Shown piece by piece: positions 1-11,609 of a stretch of DNA of 64,000 nt. The stretch lies in the NCBI GenBank assembly GCA_963930775.1, contig OZ005707.1:2356001-2420000 (forward strand), in the 5' to 3' direction. The position numbers were made by a program, and so were the translations under genes. Origin of the DNA: Cliona cf. orientalis (lineage: Eukaryota; Porifera; Demospongiae; Clionaida; Clionaidae). The notes under the pieces are model-generated. The model was not told where the DNA came from, did no database searches, and saw only the letters and a program-made list of their open reading frames with translations. Position 1 is the stretch's first letter. Each line of letters begins with the position of its first letter.

Positions 1-134
1 CATCAGTGTTTCATTGTCAACTGCCATGGGGACGTCGTCACCAGTGATTCTTGGATGGATACTACTTTCATGCATGTACACCTTGAGCTGTAAGATAGTA
101 ATTGTAATATTGGTAACCTTATTTCAGTATCCAG

Positions 135-410
135 CACTGGCGTAAGAAGCAGGGGGGCTGGGGGGGCTACAGCCCCCCTCCCCCCCCCCCCCCCATCTTG
201 TCAGCCAAGTGGGCCTAAACTTAGGAAGATATTTATTCTACTAGACCTTGACATCTTGAAATTTGTGATGTAAAGTCTGCTTTACAGCCAAATTAGCACA
301 AAAATGGGCATGGTTTGAAGGCATATGGTGTGACCCAAAAATTTTTTGCGCGCCTTGCACACAATTTTATTTATAGCCCCCCTGTTCAATAACATCTTCT
401 TACGCCACTG
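135..410. mobile_element. MITE with GGCGTAAGAAG ends
   Basis: A 276-bp non-autonomous element. Its ends CACTGGCGTAAGAAG and the reverse complement of CTTCTTACGCCACTG form inverted repeats. The five bases TCCAG occur directly on both sides (130-134 and 411-415), as expected of a target-site duplication. The interior carries a G-run and a long C-run and has no coding potential. Related ends are seen at 3001-3293 and 62938-63110. Confidence 0.75.
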
Positions 411-737
411 TCCAGTAGTAGCTAGCTATTAAAGTTTGAAAATTCCTGTCATCTGTTTATGCATAGAAAACATTGATTCTCTTCTAGAACTCTCTAGAAC
501 GCATGCCCCACGCACTACATCTGCATCCTTATTATTATGGTGAGATGCAGCAGTCATATCGACGACCTTTACCTACACAATACAGGGCCGGCGCCTCCTA
601 TTCGTCCGGTACGGCCATGGCCGTACCGATTTTTATGAAGGTAAGACGCTTTTCAACTTCAAGTCTGTCCTTGCATGGCATAATAATATTATGGCTAAAC
701 TTGCCTCTTGGTCTTATCATTGCAAACGTTTATTACA

Positions 738-1484
738 TTAAGGTAGCATTAAAGTGCGTGGGCGTGAGGTGGGGGATATGACACCTAAACCACATCAAAG
801 TCATTAGTGAGGTGCATGTTGTGTAACCACGCCCTTTTAATTGCACAGGTCTCAGGGGTGTGGCTGCTAGAGCCGGAAGTGTTCATTTAATATCCTCCAT
901 GGACCGGAAGCCGAGCCGGAAGGGAGGGGCCAGGCCACGCCCAAAACAGCCCCACCCTGTTCCCCAAGGACCACCATTCTCAATCAAGTGCCTACTAACC
1001 ACCGGATGTCCACCGGAAGCCCACAATCAATCCCAATTAAAACACACAGCTTCCTCAAGGCCAAAACACACACAAACACTTGGAGGCCGTTCTGCCACAC
1101 CGCCCACGCAAGAGCTCACCTCATTTCCTGTGTGGGCGGAGTAACAACACGTCATCGCAACCACATCCGCTTCAAACCATCGTCAGCTTCCGTCCAGCCG
1201 TACAGGCCCCTCGATCGCACCGCCGTACAGTGCCTCATTAACAGACATGGCCTCACCTTTGACCTCCTGCCACGCCCCCAAAGCCACCTCGCGGGGTTCA
1301 AAGGTCACCACCGCTTCCGGGACACGCCCACCTATCGCCGAGGCCAAGTCCCAGGCGCCGATATCCAAGCGCTGGCCCGTGAAGCCACGCCCAATCGGAA
1401 GCAATAAAACCTGCATTAACGCACACGCACACACTCCACACAGTGCCAGGAACACGCCCACATGCTTAATTAGGCCTAATAAGG

Positions 1485-1516
<32 letters not shown>

Positions 1517-1763
1517 TCGTTGCGGTTAATAGTTAAGAAAGAATGCTTTGATCTTGCTTTGAAGTGGGCAATTACCGGCCTTTTCTTCAGGGGCCACTTC
1601 CGGTCGCTAATTACACGCGCATAATCATCCCTGGCCGATTCTAGACACGCCCACCTTCGACCAAAAGCACTCGTATGGCCTCTTCGGCCACGCCCCTTCA
1701 CGATTCGCTAATTGAATTAGCCAATCCTGACGCTCACGCCCACGCACTTTAATGCTACCTTAA
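738..1763. mobile_element. TIR element flanked by TTAA
   Basis: About 30 bp at each end are inverted copies (738-768 and 1733-1763; core AGGTAGCATTAAAGTGCGTG). TTAA lies at both outer edges, which could be a TTAA-type (piggyBac-like) target site. The interior is rich in CCACGCCC and has a T-run of about 28 (1487-1515). Open frames across it overlap on both strands and look like compositional accidents. Superfamily assignment is tentative. Confidence 0.65.
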
Positions 1764-2087
1764 TGCACCTGTCAATGGTATGCCCCACTACCCCTACATG
1801 GGGCCGATGTGGGGCAAGGTGGGGATTGTTCCTTTCGAATTTCAATAAGTCCCCACCCCTGGGGCACTTCAAGCTATGCAAAGCCCCCACATATTCTATT
1901 CTTTGTCACCAGCTGGCTTACTTCTTGACCTTCGCCCATTGTGTTAGCTTCAAGATTATTGATTAGCACTTGATTTTTGGGCGTGACAATGCCCCACCCC
2001 TAGGGCGGGCTTGATTTTGCATATCTCCTACATTGTCCCCATATTTGCCCCATGTAGGGGTGGTGGGGCATACCATTGACAGGTGCA
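1764..2087. mobile_element. MITE with TAA duplication (Harbinger-like)
   Basis: The ends, starting TGCACCTGTCAATGGTATGC, form an inverted repeat of about 40 bp. The trinucleotide TAA flanks it on both sides (1761-1763 and 2088-2090). A 3-bp TWA duplication is typical of PIF/Harbinger elements. It abuts the previous element directly, so its target may have been the TTAA at that element's end. No coding sequence. Confidence 0.75.
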
Positions 2088-2724
2088 TAACGCATACAGT
2101 CACGCCCCTCACTTAAACCCCACCCCGTTTGGCGTGTGCACCGGTGCACCTGCGCTGCAAATACAGCTGACAGTCACAGGTGATCATCATCAGATCATTA
2201 CCCCGCGCGCATGCGCAAGGGGTAATGTGATAGATTTTGTCTCGTCTGTCGTCTGTCTGTCGTTAGCACAAAAACCGCCAGATCTGGAGATCTAGGCATC
2301 TGAGCGACTCATAAATACAACGTATCCGTAAATATCGCCGAAAAACTGGCTTCAGTATGCTTCGAATCGTTTGGTAAGGCCCACGAGCGTTGCAAATGCT
2401 GCGTTTTGTTGGCCACACAACCTGACAATATCATAGGTAATGGTCGTCAACAGGCTGCTCGCATCTCTGACCGGTAGACATGTAGACCATAGATGCTCAG
2501 ACTAGACATACCGTAGGACGGGTTTTAATTGCGTAGTTTAATGAAGCACTATAGTGCAAAACCCTCGGCGCAATAGCAATAGCTAGTCTGCATGTTGCAA
2601 ATTTGCAAGCTGTCATGTACAAGCAACAGTGGTACTAGCCACAAGAATGCACTATACGGATTGCACGGTATTACGTAATAGTACCACGTGCATGCCAGAT
2701 CAGCAGATCTAGTACAAAGTAAAG

Positions 2725-3853
2725 CCATAGATAATAGAGGAGGGAGGAGGGATTGGAAACGTTTGTACGTGTATACGGCGGATGCTCGACACGGTCACGT
2801 GACTCTATCAAAAGTTCGCGAATCGCACAATTTCGCTACACCGCAAAGGCTGCACTTATTGCCCTCGAGAGAGTGATTGTGCATTGTAGCCGAGTCGCCC
2901 GAGGTCCTGAAGTCAAAAGAAGAAAGAATCAGGCACCTTTTCTGAATAGACTTGTAGGTGGGCTGCCATTTGGCCTTGTGGTATTATCCTGGGACCTGCG
3001 CAGGGCGTAGCTTAGTTGTTTCCTTGTTGCCCGGAAACCCCCCCTGGCAGTCAGATTCAGTATTATCTTAGTATGATTTAGCTATCAGGAAACCCCCTTG
3101 GTTTCCAGATTCAATGTGCAGGCACTAAAATCTCCTAAAACTTAGCCTAGATCTCCTCCTTTTGTGCTTTTCTCTGCCAAAATCTCGAGAATCTAGCAAA
3201 ATCTTGCTGAAAATGGCGATTGTTAATTAGAGGGCGTGGCGAAAAGTGGGCGTGGCCTTCAACCCCCCTCAGAAAATCCTGGCTACGCCCCTGCTGCGAG
3301 CAGTGAAGGCCTTCGTTAAATGCCTCGATAGATTCAGTATCAGCCAAAGAGTGCTAACGACGACCTGAAATACAGTGCTTCATTACAAAGCAAGCGCAAC
3401 AAGGGCCAAACAAGCTCAGGTAAGTTCAATCTGAGTATGACTTGGGCTGTTAATAAAGCTCGCAGACCCGAGTGCTATCCCCAGAAAGCTCGCGGATGCT
3501 TCTAAAGCACATGGTAGGCAGCCACAGACACTGTCCAATCGCTCTCACTTCCAGTTCTCTCGCCGATAGCGAACGAAAATTCCACAAAGTTTTATACGAG
3601 GTAAAACATAAAAATGACAGTTCAAAATCGCGTTTCGATTCTTGGTTTTCCTCCCCACCCTTGATTTAGCCATAGATCTAGGTTTAGTCCGGCTACAAGG
3701 CCATATGACACCATATAAGGCCCTACTATTCTGTAGTGTACAGCCTGTATTATCATCGCGAAGGGGGGCGTGCCGTGTCGAGCATCCTCCGTGACGTCAC
3801 TACAGGCGGCAATGCGCGTTTCCAATCCCTCCTCCCTCCTCTATTATCTATGG
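2725..3853. mobile_element. TIR element, 37-bp perfect ends, TAAAG duplication
   Basis: A 1129-bp element. Its first and last 37 bases are perfect inverted copies (starting CCATAGATAATAGAGGAGGG), with further subterminal similarity around GGATGCTCGACACGG. TAAAG occurs directly on both sides (2720-2724 and 3854-3858). It has no transposase-like frame, so it is non-autonomous. It was later the target of the MITE at 3001-3293. Confidence 0.8.
3001..3293. mobile_element. Innermost nested MITE, CTGCG duplication
   Basis: Ends CAGGGCGTAGC and GCTACGCCCCTG are inverted copies, and CTGCG flanks the element directly (2996-3000 and 3294-3298). It is the youngest layer of the 2200-4431 nest. The termini resemble those of the elements at 135-410 and 62938-63110. 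Confidence 0.75.
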
Positions 3854-4793
3854 TAAAGCCAAGAAGCATACAATGTAGTTGATAGCCTACTGAGATCGGT
3901 GAAGAGTCAGTCAAGTTTTAAGAACTATCGCTAGAACTACACACTACTAATCTTGAAATGAAGCCATCGCTGTCTCTTTCATCGATCGAGAGCTCGTCAA
4001 GAAGCGAAGAAGGCCATGGTGGTCAGCAAATGTCGCCAGAACTTTTGAACGAAGCGTTTTCAACGAAATCCACACAAATCAGACCTTGAAAATGCCGTAG
4101 AAAGCCTAATGGCGCCTTGTTTGCATCGTATTAATCAGGTATGTAGCAGCTGGCGTGATAACAGACAGACGACTACCGTACCCCTCGCACATGCGCCGAG
4201 GGTTAATAATTGCGTTCTAGTCAAGTCAGGCCAAATTGCGAATCCAATAATTGCGATGGACGACCCCGTACCGTACTGTAATATACGTGAACGTTTATGT
4301 TTGCGAATCTATTAATTGCGAAACGTAGAAAAACTCGCAATTCGCATTTAATAGATACTCGCAATTAAAACCCGACCTACGGAAAACATTGACGCTGCAG
4401 CGCGCGGGGTATGTGCTCTATAGAGCTCTAGTTGTTGATTGTAAATTCTATCCCATTTGTCTACAAATGCAGCTGTGATCAGATCATTGTTGATATTGTG
4501 CTATCATTGATCATGTGATCACCCTTGTAGGTGATCATTAAACGGTTGCAACCATGGAGTCCGACACATTCTATAATACCCTGAGCTAGTTACTATCAAA
4601 CGGTTTAACCCCCTGATAGGGCGGTGCTGACACAACATTCATGGCTTCATGGTTTTAGTCACGGGTTGCGTCTTACAGTGATATTCTGTGATGTCAAATT
4701 TAGAAAGAGATGGTTGTACTACTACTATGTGTGTTGCATACTCTACTCTTGTTACAACTTTATACCATAATAATATTTTTGCTACCATAATAT

Positions 4794-6137
4794 AAGGTAA
4801 AGGGCCCCTCCATTGGACAGTACCGTTTATTGGACATGCTACGGATGATCACGTACCACGAAGCGTACACATCCTCGATCCTCGTGTTTAGCCGTTTCAA
4901 TTAAAGCGCATTTATTCAGCTGCCGTTTGATACCCAAGAAGTTGGATGATTCCTTGTAGTTCGTCTCTAAATGCTGCTACATAATAGTTAGACACTGTTT
5001 AGGAGGTTTCTATGTGATTTAGAAGACCAAAGGGCTCTGTGTAGAATCCCGAGCGAAGCGAGGGTTCTACTGAGCCCTGAGGTCTTCTAAATCACGTAGA
5101 AACCGACTAAACAGTGTCTAACATGTTTAGATCCTAGCAACAATGCCCAAAAGCTAAACATATAAACTGCTGCCTAGCAACAACCCTAACCATAGGCTAG
5201 AAATTTTACATGATTTTCTACAGAGCTTTACATGATTTTCTACAGAGCTTACATGATTTTCTATGAAGGATAGATACTTCAATTTAACCAATCAGATCAC
5301 AGTATTTGTTACAAGTGGGATCTAAAAAGAGGTAAGGGTTTATGCTTATGATATTTGTTGTGTTATTTTTGGGATAAATAAGTATTCTATGAAGTTAGAC
5401 CACTCACTAAAATTGTACCACTTACGCAAAATTCATGATTTAGCAGTCATTTGAAAGCTAATTTTTGCTCTTTCATGTTATCTACTGGTTTGTTGTTATG
5501 AGGTACTGTGGTGTATAAGGGAGTGCTTTATATACAGACTATCCTTGCACCAGATAATGGACAATTTCTCTTTTCTAGATCAAATTGGTGATGGCCGGCA
5601 ATACCAGACGTAATTGGTGAACTGATGACTTGCAGGCTGCTGTTTCAGCGGTAAAAAACGACAAAATCTCACTTAGAAGGGCTGAAACTGTAAAACCTAG
5701 ATTAATGTTTCTTGTAAATATTGTGTTTGGAGTCATAGTGTCTTACATTCTGTTGGTGTGTACAACAATTTTGGACTCGTTATCAAAATTTAAATTAATG
5801 GTATGCAATTGATAATCATAAATTAATATTTCCTGGTATGACTGTATGATTTCTATCATGTAAATTTTGTGTTTTGGAGTCATAGTACCTAATTTTCTTA
5901 CTGTGTTCAACAATTGGACCTCTTGTCCCAGTTTATAACTAGGACAAGAACTTGCTGTACAAAAATAGGTGTCGCTCATTGTCCAATAAATGGTCCATTC
6001 ATGTCAGGAATTGAGTTGTACATTGTCTAGCTAATGTCCCTAGATTGTGGATCTCAAGTACGGTATAGATTGGTAGAAAATTGTGGTGTATAGAGCTAAT
6101 CAAACCTTAAGTGTCCAATACATGGGCCCTTTACCTT
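4794..6137. mobile_element. TIR element with AAGGTAAAGGGCCC ends
   Basis: A 1.34-kb segment bounded by inverted repeats of about 27 bp (AAGGTAAAGGGCCC followed by an ATTGGACA motif). TTGGACA-type motifs recur inside. It contains the inverted repeat at 4987-5122 and three tandem copies of a TTACATGATTTTCTA motif at about 5206-5262. No transposase frame is visible. Confidence 0.65.
4987..5122. repeat. Long hairpin repeat
   Basis: Nearly perfect inverted arms (GTTAGACACTGTTTA and reverse complement outermost, then GGTTTCTA and TTTAGAAGACC) flank a loop containing CCGAGCGAAGCGAGG. It lies inside the 4794-6137 element and could be a separate small fold-back insertion. Confidence 0.7.
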
Positions 6138-6804
6138 AATACCCTTGAGCTTCCATGCTCCACGTGGAAGAAGAGACATCCTCCTGCTGGGACTATGTCC
6201 TACCAATCAGCTTACACAAATTATAACAATACTTTGAATAATTTTAATGGCCATACTACTTAAAAAATGATGGCTCCGGCTGAAGTAGATAACGAAGGCC
6301 ATGCTCACTGTATTGTAGGTCAGATTCTGGGAGCCTTTAAGGAAGGAAACCGCTTCAATCGTCAATGACTATCGTGGTCGCTGGATCACGGCCGCGTTCG
6401 AGCGGCTCTAGTGCTCTTCATCGATACAGAAGGCCCTGAATGGCGAAGCGAACGGCAGCGTAGGTACTCTAGCTACAGTATTAAATACTATACACCTCGG
6501 TTATGGTAGCTATGGTGATTATGGTATGATAAATCCCATAGCCACCTACACCTCGGTGTATAACCTATACATACTAATGTACTGTACATGTAGGTAGAGA
6601 CTAAATTAGCTATATCAGTTTATGTTTAGTTAGCTGTTTATTAACTGGGTGTACACTGATATTCTTATTAGCTTTGCTATTTTTGTGCATCGGCATGCAC
6701 AATACTAAACTTGTAGAGAAAAACCTCCATACTGCTGAAAATAGAAACCAAGAGCTATACATGCATGCAAATTGGGTACAGTTACACGACATTGTATAGC
6801 TTAC
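6138..6804. other. No convincing gene
   Basis: Between the transposon and the 6805-7275 exon I see no gene. The minus-strand intron of the following gene presumably runs into this stretch. I searched it for an acceptor followed by a compatible phase-0 exon and found nothing convincing. Confidence 0.5.
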
Positions 6805-7275
6805 CCTTTGGGTTAGCAAAATCATGTGTCTCTTGTCAACCCCGTAACACTCAGTGGCATTCAAGGTAACATCAATCACTCGTTCATAAATTGGCTTTGG
6901 ATTACCAAATAGGAATGAAATGAACTGAAAGACAAATAGTGGGTGAAGAAAATAAGCTCCAGACTGTGCCCAGTACCACCGCTTAGTGTAGTGCATAGTT
7001 TCATTGATGAAGTGGTACTTGATGATCACGGAGTTGGGCACATCTTCAAGTGGAGGAGTGAACTCATAAGAGAGGTTGAATACGTTATCGCCATTTCCAA
7101 GCAGCGATTTGACCAACTCAAGATAGCAATCTCGACAGCTTTCCTTCCCTGGTTGACATTCACCAAATACGAAGTCAGGGGGATCTGCATTGCCTGCAGT
7201 AACCCTGCAGCTGACCACAGATACTATTACTGGTATGATGTAGAAACAATGTAACATTCGTACACAGTTACTCAT
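6805..7275 (-). CDS. First exon of a secreted or membrane protein, unknown family
   Basis: The exon encodes 157 residues beginning MSNCVRMLHC and ends at a good donor (CAAAGG|GTAAGC) in phase 0. Residues 7-28 form a hydrophobic signal peptide. The rest is ectodomain-like: cysteines near residues 40, 47, 50 and 143, N-glycosylation sequons (NLS, NET, NAT), and a hydrophobic stretch near residues 108-124 (HPLFVFQFISFLFG) that may be a buried or membrane-associated segment. I do not recognise the family. No downstream exon could be identified, so the gene is partial here, either truncated by the neighbouring insertion or with a distant next exon. Parts of this locus recur, degraded, at 7870-8205. 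Confidence 0.5.
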
Positions 7276-7869
7276 GACTAAGCTAGTAGCTAGCAGGCTT
7301 CAATTCATAGACAATGTGATTATTGTCTCACTGTCCTAGCACTATAATGTGGCATTAGTCAGAGTTTTAATAGCAGGAATTGGCAGTATCATAGAATCAA
7401 CCAACTAAACATAATACACAATGCACACATAATTATTATAATACAGGATACAAGTCACACAAAAAACAGGAAATAGATATTAATAACATATTGCACAAAT
7501 GACCATATAAGGTACTAGGGTGTTATAAATCATCGAGGGGGTGAGCCTTCGCTCACAGAATAGATGGGGAGGATTGGGATGCCCCTCTACTATCTTTGAT
7601 CCATAGTACAGTACATGTACAAGCAGATATCTATCCATAGGTGATCTATCGCCCAGCTGATTCAGTCTATTGTCACTATAAAGATCAAGGGATGAGGAGT
7701 ACAAAGTGTATACATGCATGATTCATCCCCAGTACGTTGGGAGCTTTGCCACTGAGGCCACTCTGGCTACAGAATTGACAATTTATACAGCTAGCTAGCT
7801 ACTGAAATTAGATCATAATGTAGTCCTAGCACCCAGACTATAGGCCTAGCCTTCAAGTTAACAATTTCG

Positions 7870-8205
7870 ACTAGATCTGCGTTGCCTGCAGTAGCTAACC
7901 CTGACCATAAATCACTATCATCAGTGTGATAATATCATAGAGTCGATAGACTCTATAAGTAGGGATGGCCCGGATGTGCCATATATGTAATACGTTACAA
8001 ATACCCAAATATCTCAAAATAGGTAATTTTGTGAAATTTCTAAGTGTGAAAATCAGAATCTCCAGCAAATTGTGCATCTAACAAGACCAAGATCATTCAT
8101 CAAAACAATTGTACAAGTCAGAACCAGATGTTAAGCTATATAGCTATAGCTAGTACCCGTAGTAGCTTCAATTCATGGACAATGTCACTGTCCCAGCATT
8201 ATAAG
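7870..8205. repeat. Degraded partial duplicate of the 7190-7340 locus
   Basis: GATCTGCRTTGCCTGCAGTA at 7874 matches 7190. GCTTCAATTCAT.GACAATGT followed by CACTGTCC at about 8165 matches 7296. The duplicate no longer codes. The rest of 7276-8558 holds no gene I can support. Confidence 0.5.
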
Positions 8206-8558
8206 GGTCACCCTTATTATTATCATGGATCTTGGCATATTCCATCCAAACCAGGCTACCGTAATTATTTTAGCTTATCTACCTGTGGCTACCAAAAGTA
8301 TTTGAGGCTGGTATCCCATGATGTAGCTAGGTTGCCAGGTTTGACCACCTCCATTGCCAGCAGGGGCCGCCATTAGTGTATTATTATGACGTTGTAGTCT
8401 ATTATGATCTATTATTCTAGTTAAGAGATTCTGAATAAACTTCAGAAGGCCCTACAGTTACTTAATCACCTATTTACAACACCTAGCTACCAAATCTTAT
8501 GATAGCCATAATTAGCTAGATAGTTTTGTACATTTCTCGCAGACATAATAGTAATAAT

Positions 8559-9007
8559 ACCGTATTTTCTCGTTATTAGGCGCATTTCGCTTATAAGCGC
8601 ATATTCGTTATTAAGCGCATGCTATTTTGTTGGCCTAAGCACTCGTTATTAGGCGCATTTCGCATATAAGCGCATACTGATCTTTGACCTCGATATCTGC
8701 ACGCTTGCTAGCTTGCCCAGAGCTCCAACCTTTTCAGAGTTAGTCGAAATTACGATGGCTACTGTCGATTCTCAGGTTCTTCCAGCAACGAACGCCATTT
8801 CGACCTGGGCAGAATGCAGCAACGTGAACGATCGTGCGATCGATAGATTGGCCACGCCCCTTAAACGATACCGCGAACGCGCATGCGTTCTTGATGTAGC
8901 TATTTTTTGTTAGGCGCATCTCGCTGTTAGGCGCACTTCGTTATTAAGCGCAGGTTTTCTTCCTGTGGAGATATAAGCGCATGCGCTTAATAGCGAGAAA
9001 ATACGGT
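8559..9007. mobile_element. MITE with ACCGTATTTTCTCG ends
   Basis: Terminal inverted repeats of about 25 bp (ACCGTATTTTCTCG followed by TTATTAGGCGC-type sequence) bound a 450-bp element flanked by TA. Degenerate TTATAAGCGCAT units repeat near both ends. The open frame inside is a by-product. Confidence 0.75.
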
Positions 9008-9482
9008 AGCTATGCAAGTAGCGTCCACTAACATTTAATTTATCGGGACTTTGTATTATAGCTGGCTAGAGAAGTAGATTTAATAAAATAGTAGGAAACC
9101 TTTTGCATTGAGAACTAAAGCTCATAAAGTGACATACCCCGCGTGCCATGGCAATATCGCCCATGGCCATGCGCATCGGCCTGTATTCTTTGAAATTTAT
9201 TCTCTTGCTACTCACGAATTTTTTCATTCTTTCTGAGATCCATGATCACAAATGACATTGCTAGAAGTATGCTGTAGAGAAGCTTGAGCATGCGCAGTAG
9301 ACTCTTATAGTAGAGAAGCTCGAGCATGCGCAATAGACTTCATAAGGTAGCTACTATATAGGTGGGCATGTCCGATGTAGGCGTGTCCGACATAATTGCA
9401 CTATTTGTAGCTTCCCTGGGTATTGCCTAGGGTTAAGAACGAGACAGGTGTTTTTTCGCTGTCTTACACGGTCCTACAGTTC
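9008..9482. other. Intergenic, no gene seen
   Basis: Contains a short direct repeat (GAGAAGCTTGAGCATGCGCA at 9276 and a near copy at 9314) but no gene. Confidence 0.5.
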
Positions 9483-11492
9483 TTTATGTAAAAGTATAGA
9501 AATTGCGATGATTATATCATGGGAAGATTTTACGTGACTTGTTCCTTGGGTTAATCATGGGAAGATTTTACGTGACTTGTAGCTACCTTGATTTAATCAT
9601 GGGGACATTTTACGGCACATGTAATGAAAGCCCAGTTGTTAAATGGATTGTATACATGGGAAGATTTTACGTAAGGTCAAAGTACTTACGTAAAATCTTC
9701 CCATATAATAGGATCCGAGAACACAATAATCAGGTGAGGATTTATGTGTGAACTTTGACCTCACGTAAAATCTTCCCAAGTAAATAACAGATTATACTCT
9801 GGGCTGACATTATCGAAATTTGATCCTGCCATACACAGAGACCTTTGACCTCACGTAAAATCTTCCCATATAATAGCATCAGAGAATACAATAATCAGGT
9901 GAAGATTTATGTGTGAACTTTGACCTCACGTAAAATCTCCCCAAGTAAATAACAAATTATTCTCTGGGCTGATAATATCGAAATATGATTGTGCCATACA
10001 TAGAGACCTTTGATCCACATAAAATTTAATGCTAACCATGGTGGGGGGGGGGGGGGGGGGGGACAATCAATAACTAGCAACTAGATACCTATACCATAGC
10101 TACCCGGCTGGTGTGTTTTCTTTATCTCTGTACCATACATAATAGAATAGTATAGGTTGCATGCAGGGGCATTAGTCTATATGTAAGTAGCTAGCTACAG
10201 CAATGTCATTTATAGTAAGCTCAGATCTCAGATATTTTTCATGCATATTTTTTAATATAGGCTATACTGTTTATTAAACTATAGCTAGCTACATTGTACT
10301 TGCCAGTTTCTAGGCCGAGTGCTATGACAAATTGTTCAAATTAACCAGAGACTCAAAGATGCTAATCATAATGCCAGGTATTATTAGTGTGGGTAGCGGC
10401 AGCTGCTTGCGCATGCGCATGCGTAGTTGAATGCCAATGCACAGTGACACCACTCTGCAAATCTATATAGCAGCTCCATCCAGTATGCACTCTTTGAAAT
10501 TAATCTGGTTGGTTGTTCTTTAAGCGGGTGCGGGATTCTGCATATACTTCCGCACTGTCAGGTATCTAGATATGACATAGCCATGGCTTATTGCAAGTTT
10601 ACCGTGTGCCTGTTTCTCGTTCTTGTCTGCCTCTGGTTGAGTTTCATCATAATATAATGGAATAACAGAAAAATATGGAATATAGCTACTTCCCTACTGA
10701 CAAAGAAACAGTATACGGTATTATGCAGGACTGGATGATGAGGACCTTGAGTTTGTTGAGTAGCTACAAAATTAATGCAACGGTTAGCAGCTAACTCCTT
10801 ATTCACTATCTATCATAACTGTTAATGATTATAATTAATTTCATGTGATCTTAATTGTTAGCTATCACGCATGAACTATCAGATAATACATGTACTGTTA
10901 CAGTAGCTAACGACTGTTACAGCTATCTGTATTGACGCCACCCCCCCCCCCCCCCCATCATGGGGTCAAAGCTCTCTGTGTACGGTAGAATCTAATTTCA
11001 ATAATGTCAGCCCAGAGTGTAGTCTGTCATTTACTTGGGGAGATTTTACGTGAGATCAAAGTTCACACATAAATCCTCACCTGATTATTGTGTTCTCTGA
11101 TGCTATTATATGGGAAGATTTTACGTGAGGTCAAAGGTCTCTGTGTATGGCAGGATCAAATTTCGATAATGTCAGCCCAGAGGATAATCTGTTATTTACC
11201 TGGGGAGATTTTACGTGAGGTCAAAGTTCACACATAAATCCTCACCTGATTATTGTGTTCTCGGATCCTATTATATGGGAAGATTTTACGTAAGTACTTT
11301 GACCTTACGTAAAATCTTCCCATATATACAATCCATTTAACAACTGGGCTTTCATTACATGTGCCGTAAAATGTCCCCATGATTAAATCAAGGTACAAGT
11401 CACGTAAAATCTTCCCATGATTAACCCAAGGAACAAGTCACGTAAAATCTTCCCATGATATAATCATGGCAATTTCTATACTTTTACATAAA
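9483..11492. mobile_element. Long-arm inverted-repeat element
   Basis: Left arm 9483-10062 and right arm 10941-11492 are inverted copies, starting TTTATGTAAAAGTATAGAAA. Each arm holds several copies of a unit containing GGGAAGATTTTACGT in both orientations, with AGGTCAAAG beside it. Each arm ends inward in a homopolymer: G20 at 10043-10062 and C16 at 10941-10956. The centre is about 880 bp with no recognisable gene. This is a fold-back-type element, non-autonomous as far as can be seen. Confidence 0.75.
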
Positions 11493-11609
11493 CATCTATT
11501 TGACCGTCTTACACCATTTTATCCCATTTATTGTGGCCTAAAATTAATGTTGAGATTTGCCGATTTTTATGCTGACGACAGACGACAGACGACAGACAAA
11601 CCGATTGCT

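Larger units (their letters stand above)
2511..4382. mobile_element. TIR element nested in the Helentron-like repeat
   Basis: Inverted terminal repeats of 23 bp (2511-2533 and 4360-4382; CCGTAGG.CGGGTTTTAATT) bound a 1.9-kb segment that itself contains the element at 2725-3853. The right interior has many TTGCG/CGCAATT motifs. I see no clear target-site duplication and no transposase. Confidence 0.6.
2200..4431 (+). mobile_element. Helentron-like TT-targeting element with nested insertions
   Basis: One member of a repeat family seen five times in this window (also 17071-17405, 21403-22076, 58213-58822, 58846-59225). It starts ACCCCGCGCGCATGCGC and ends with a small hairpin (GCTCT/AGAGC) followed by CTAG, between flanking TT dinucleotides. 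The first about 300 bases and the last about 60 match the copy at 58846-59225. The middle is filled by later insertions (2511-4382 and those nested in it). A 43-codon open frame at 3958-4089 lies within the inserted DNA and resembles nothing I recognise. Confidence 0.65.

Noticed and set aside
1183-1701. Overlapping open frames on both strands inside the 738-1763 element
   Set aside because: They cross a T-run, have low-complexity composition, overlap each other antisense and show no family features.
3958-4089. 43-codon frame starting MKPSLSLSSIESSS
   Set aside because: Too short and without family features. It lies within nested transposon DNA; possibly a captured scrap, but not supportable as a gene.
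9515-11462. Regularly spaced GGGAAGATTTTACGT copies resembling a CRISPR array
   Set aside because: Copies alternate in orientation and sit in inverted arms with similar, not unique, spacers; the genome is plainly eukaryotic.
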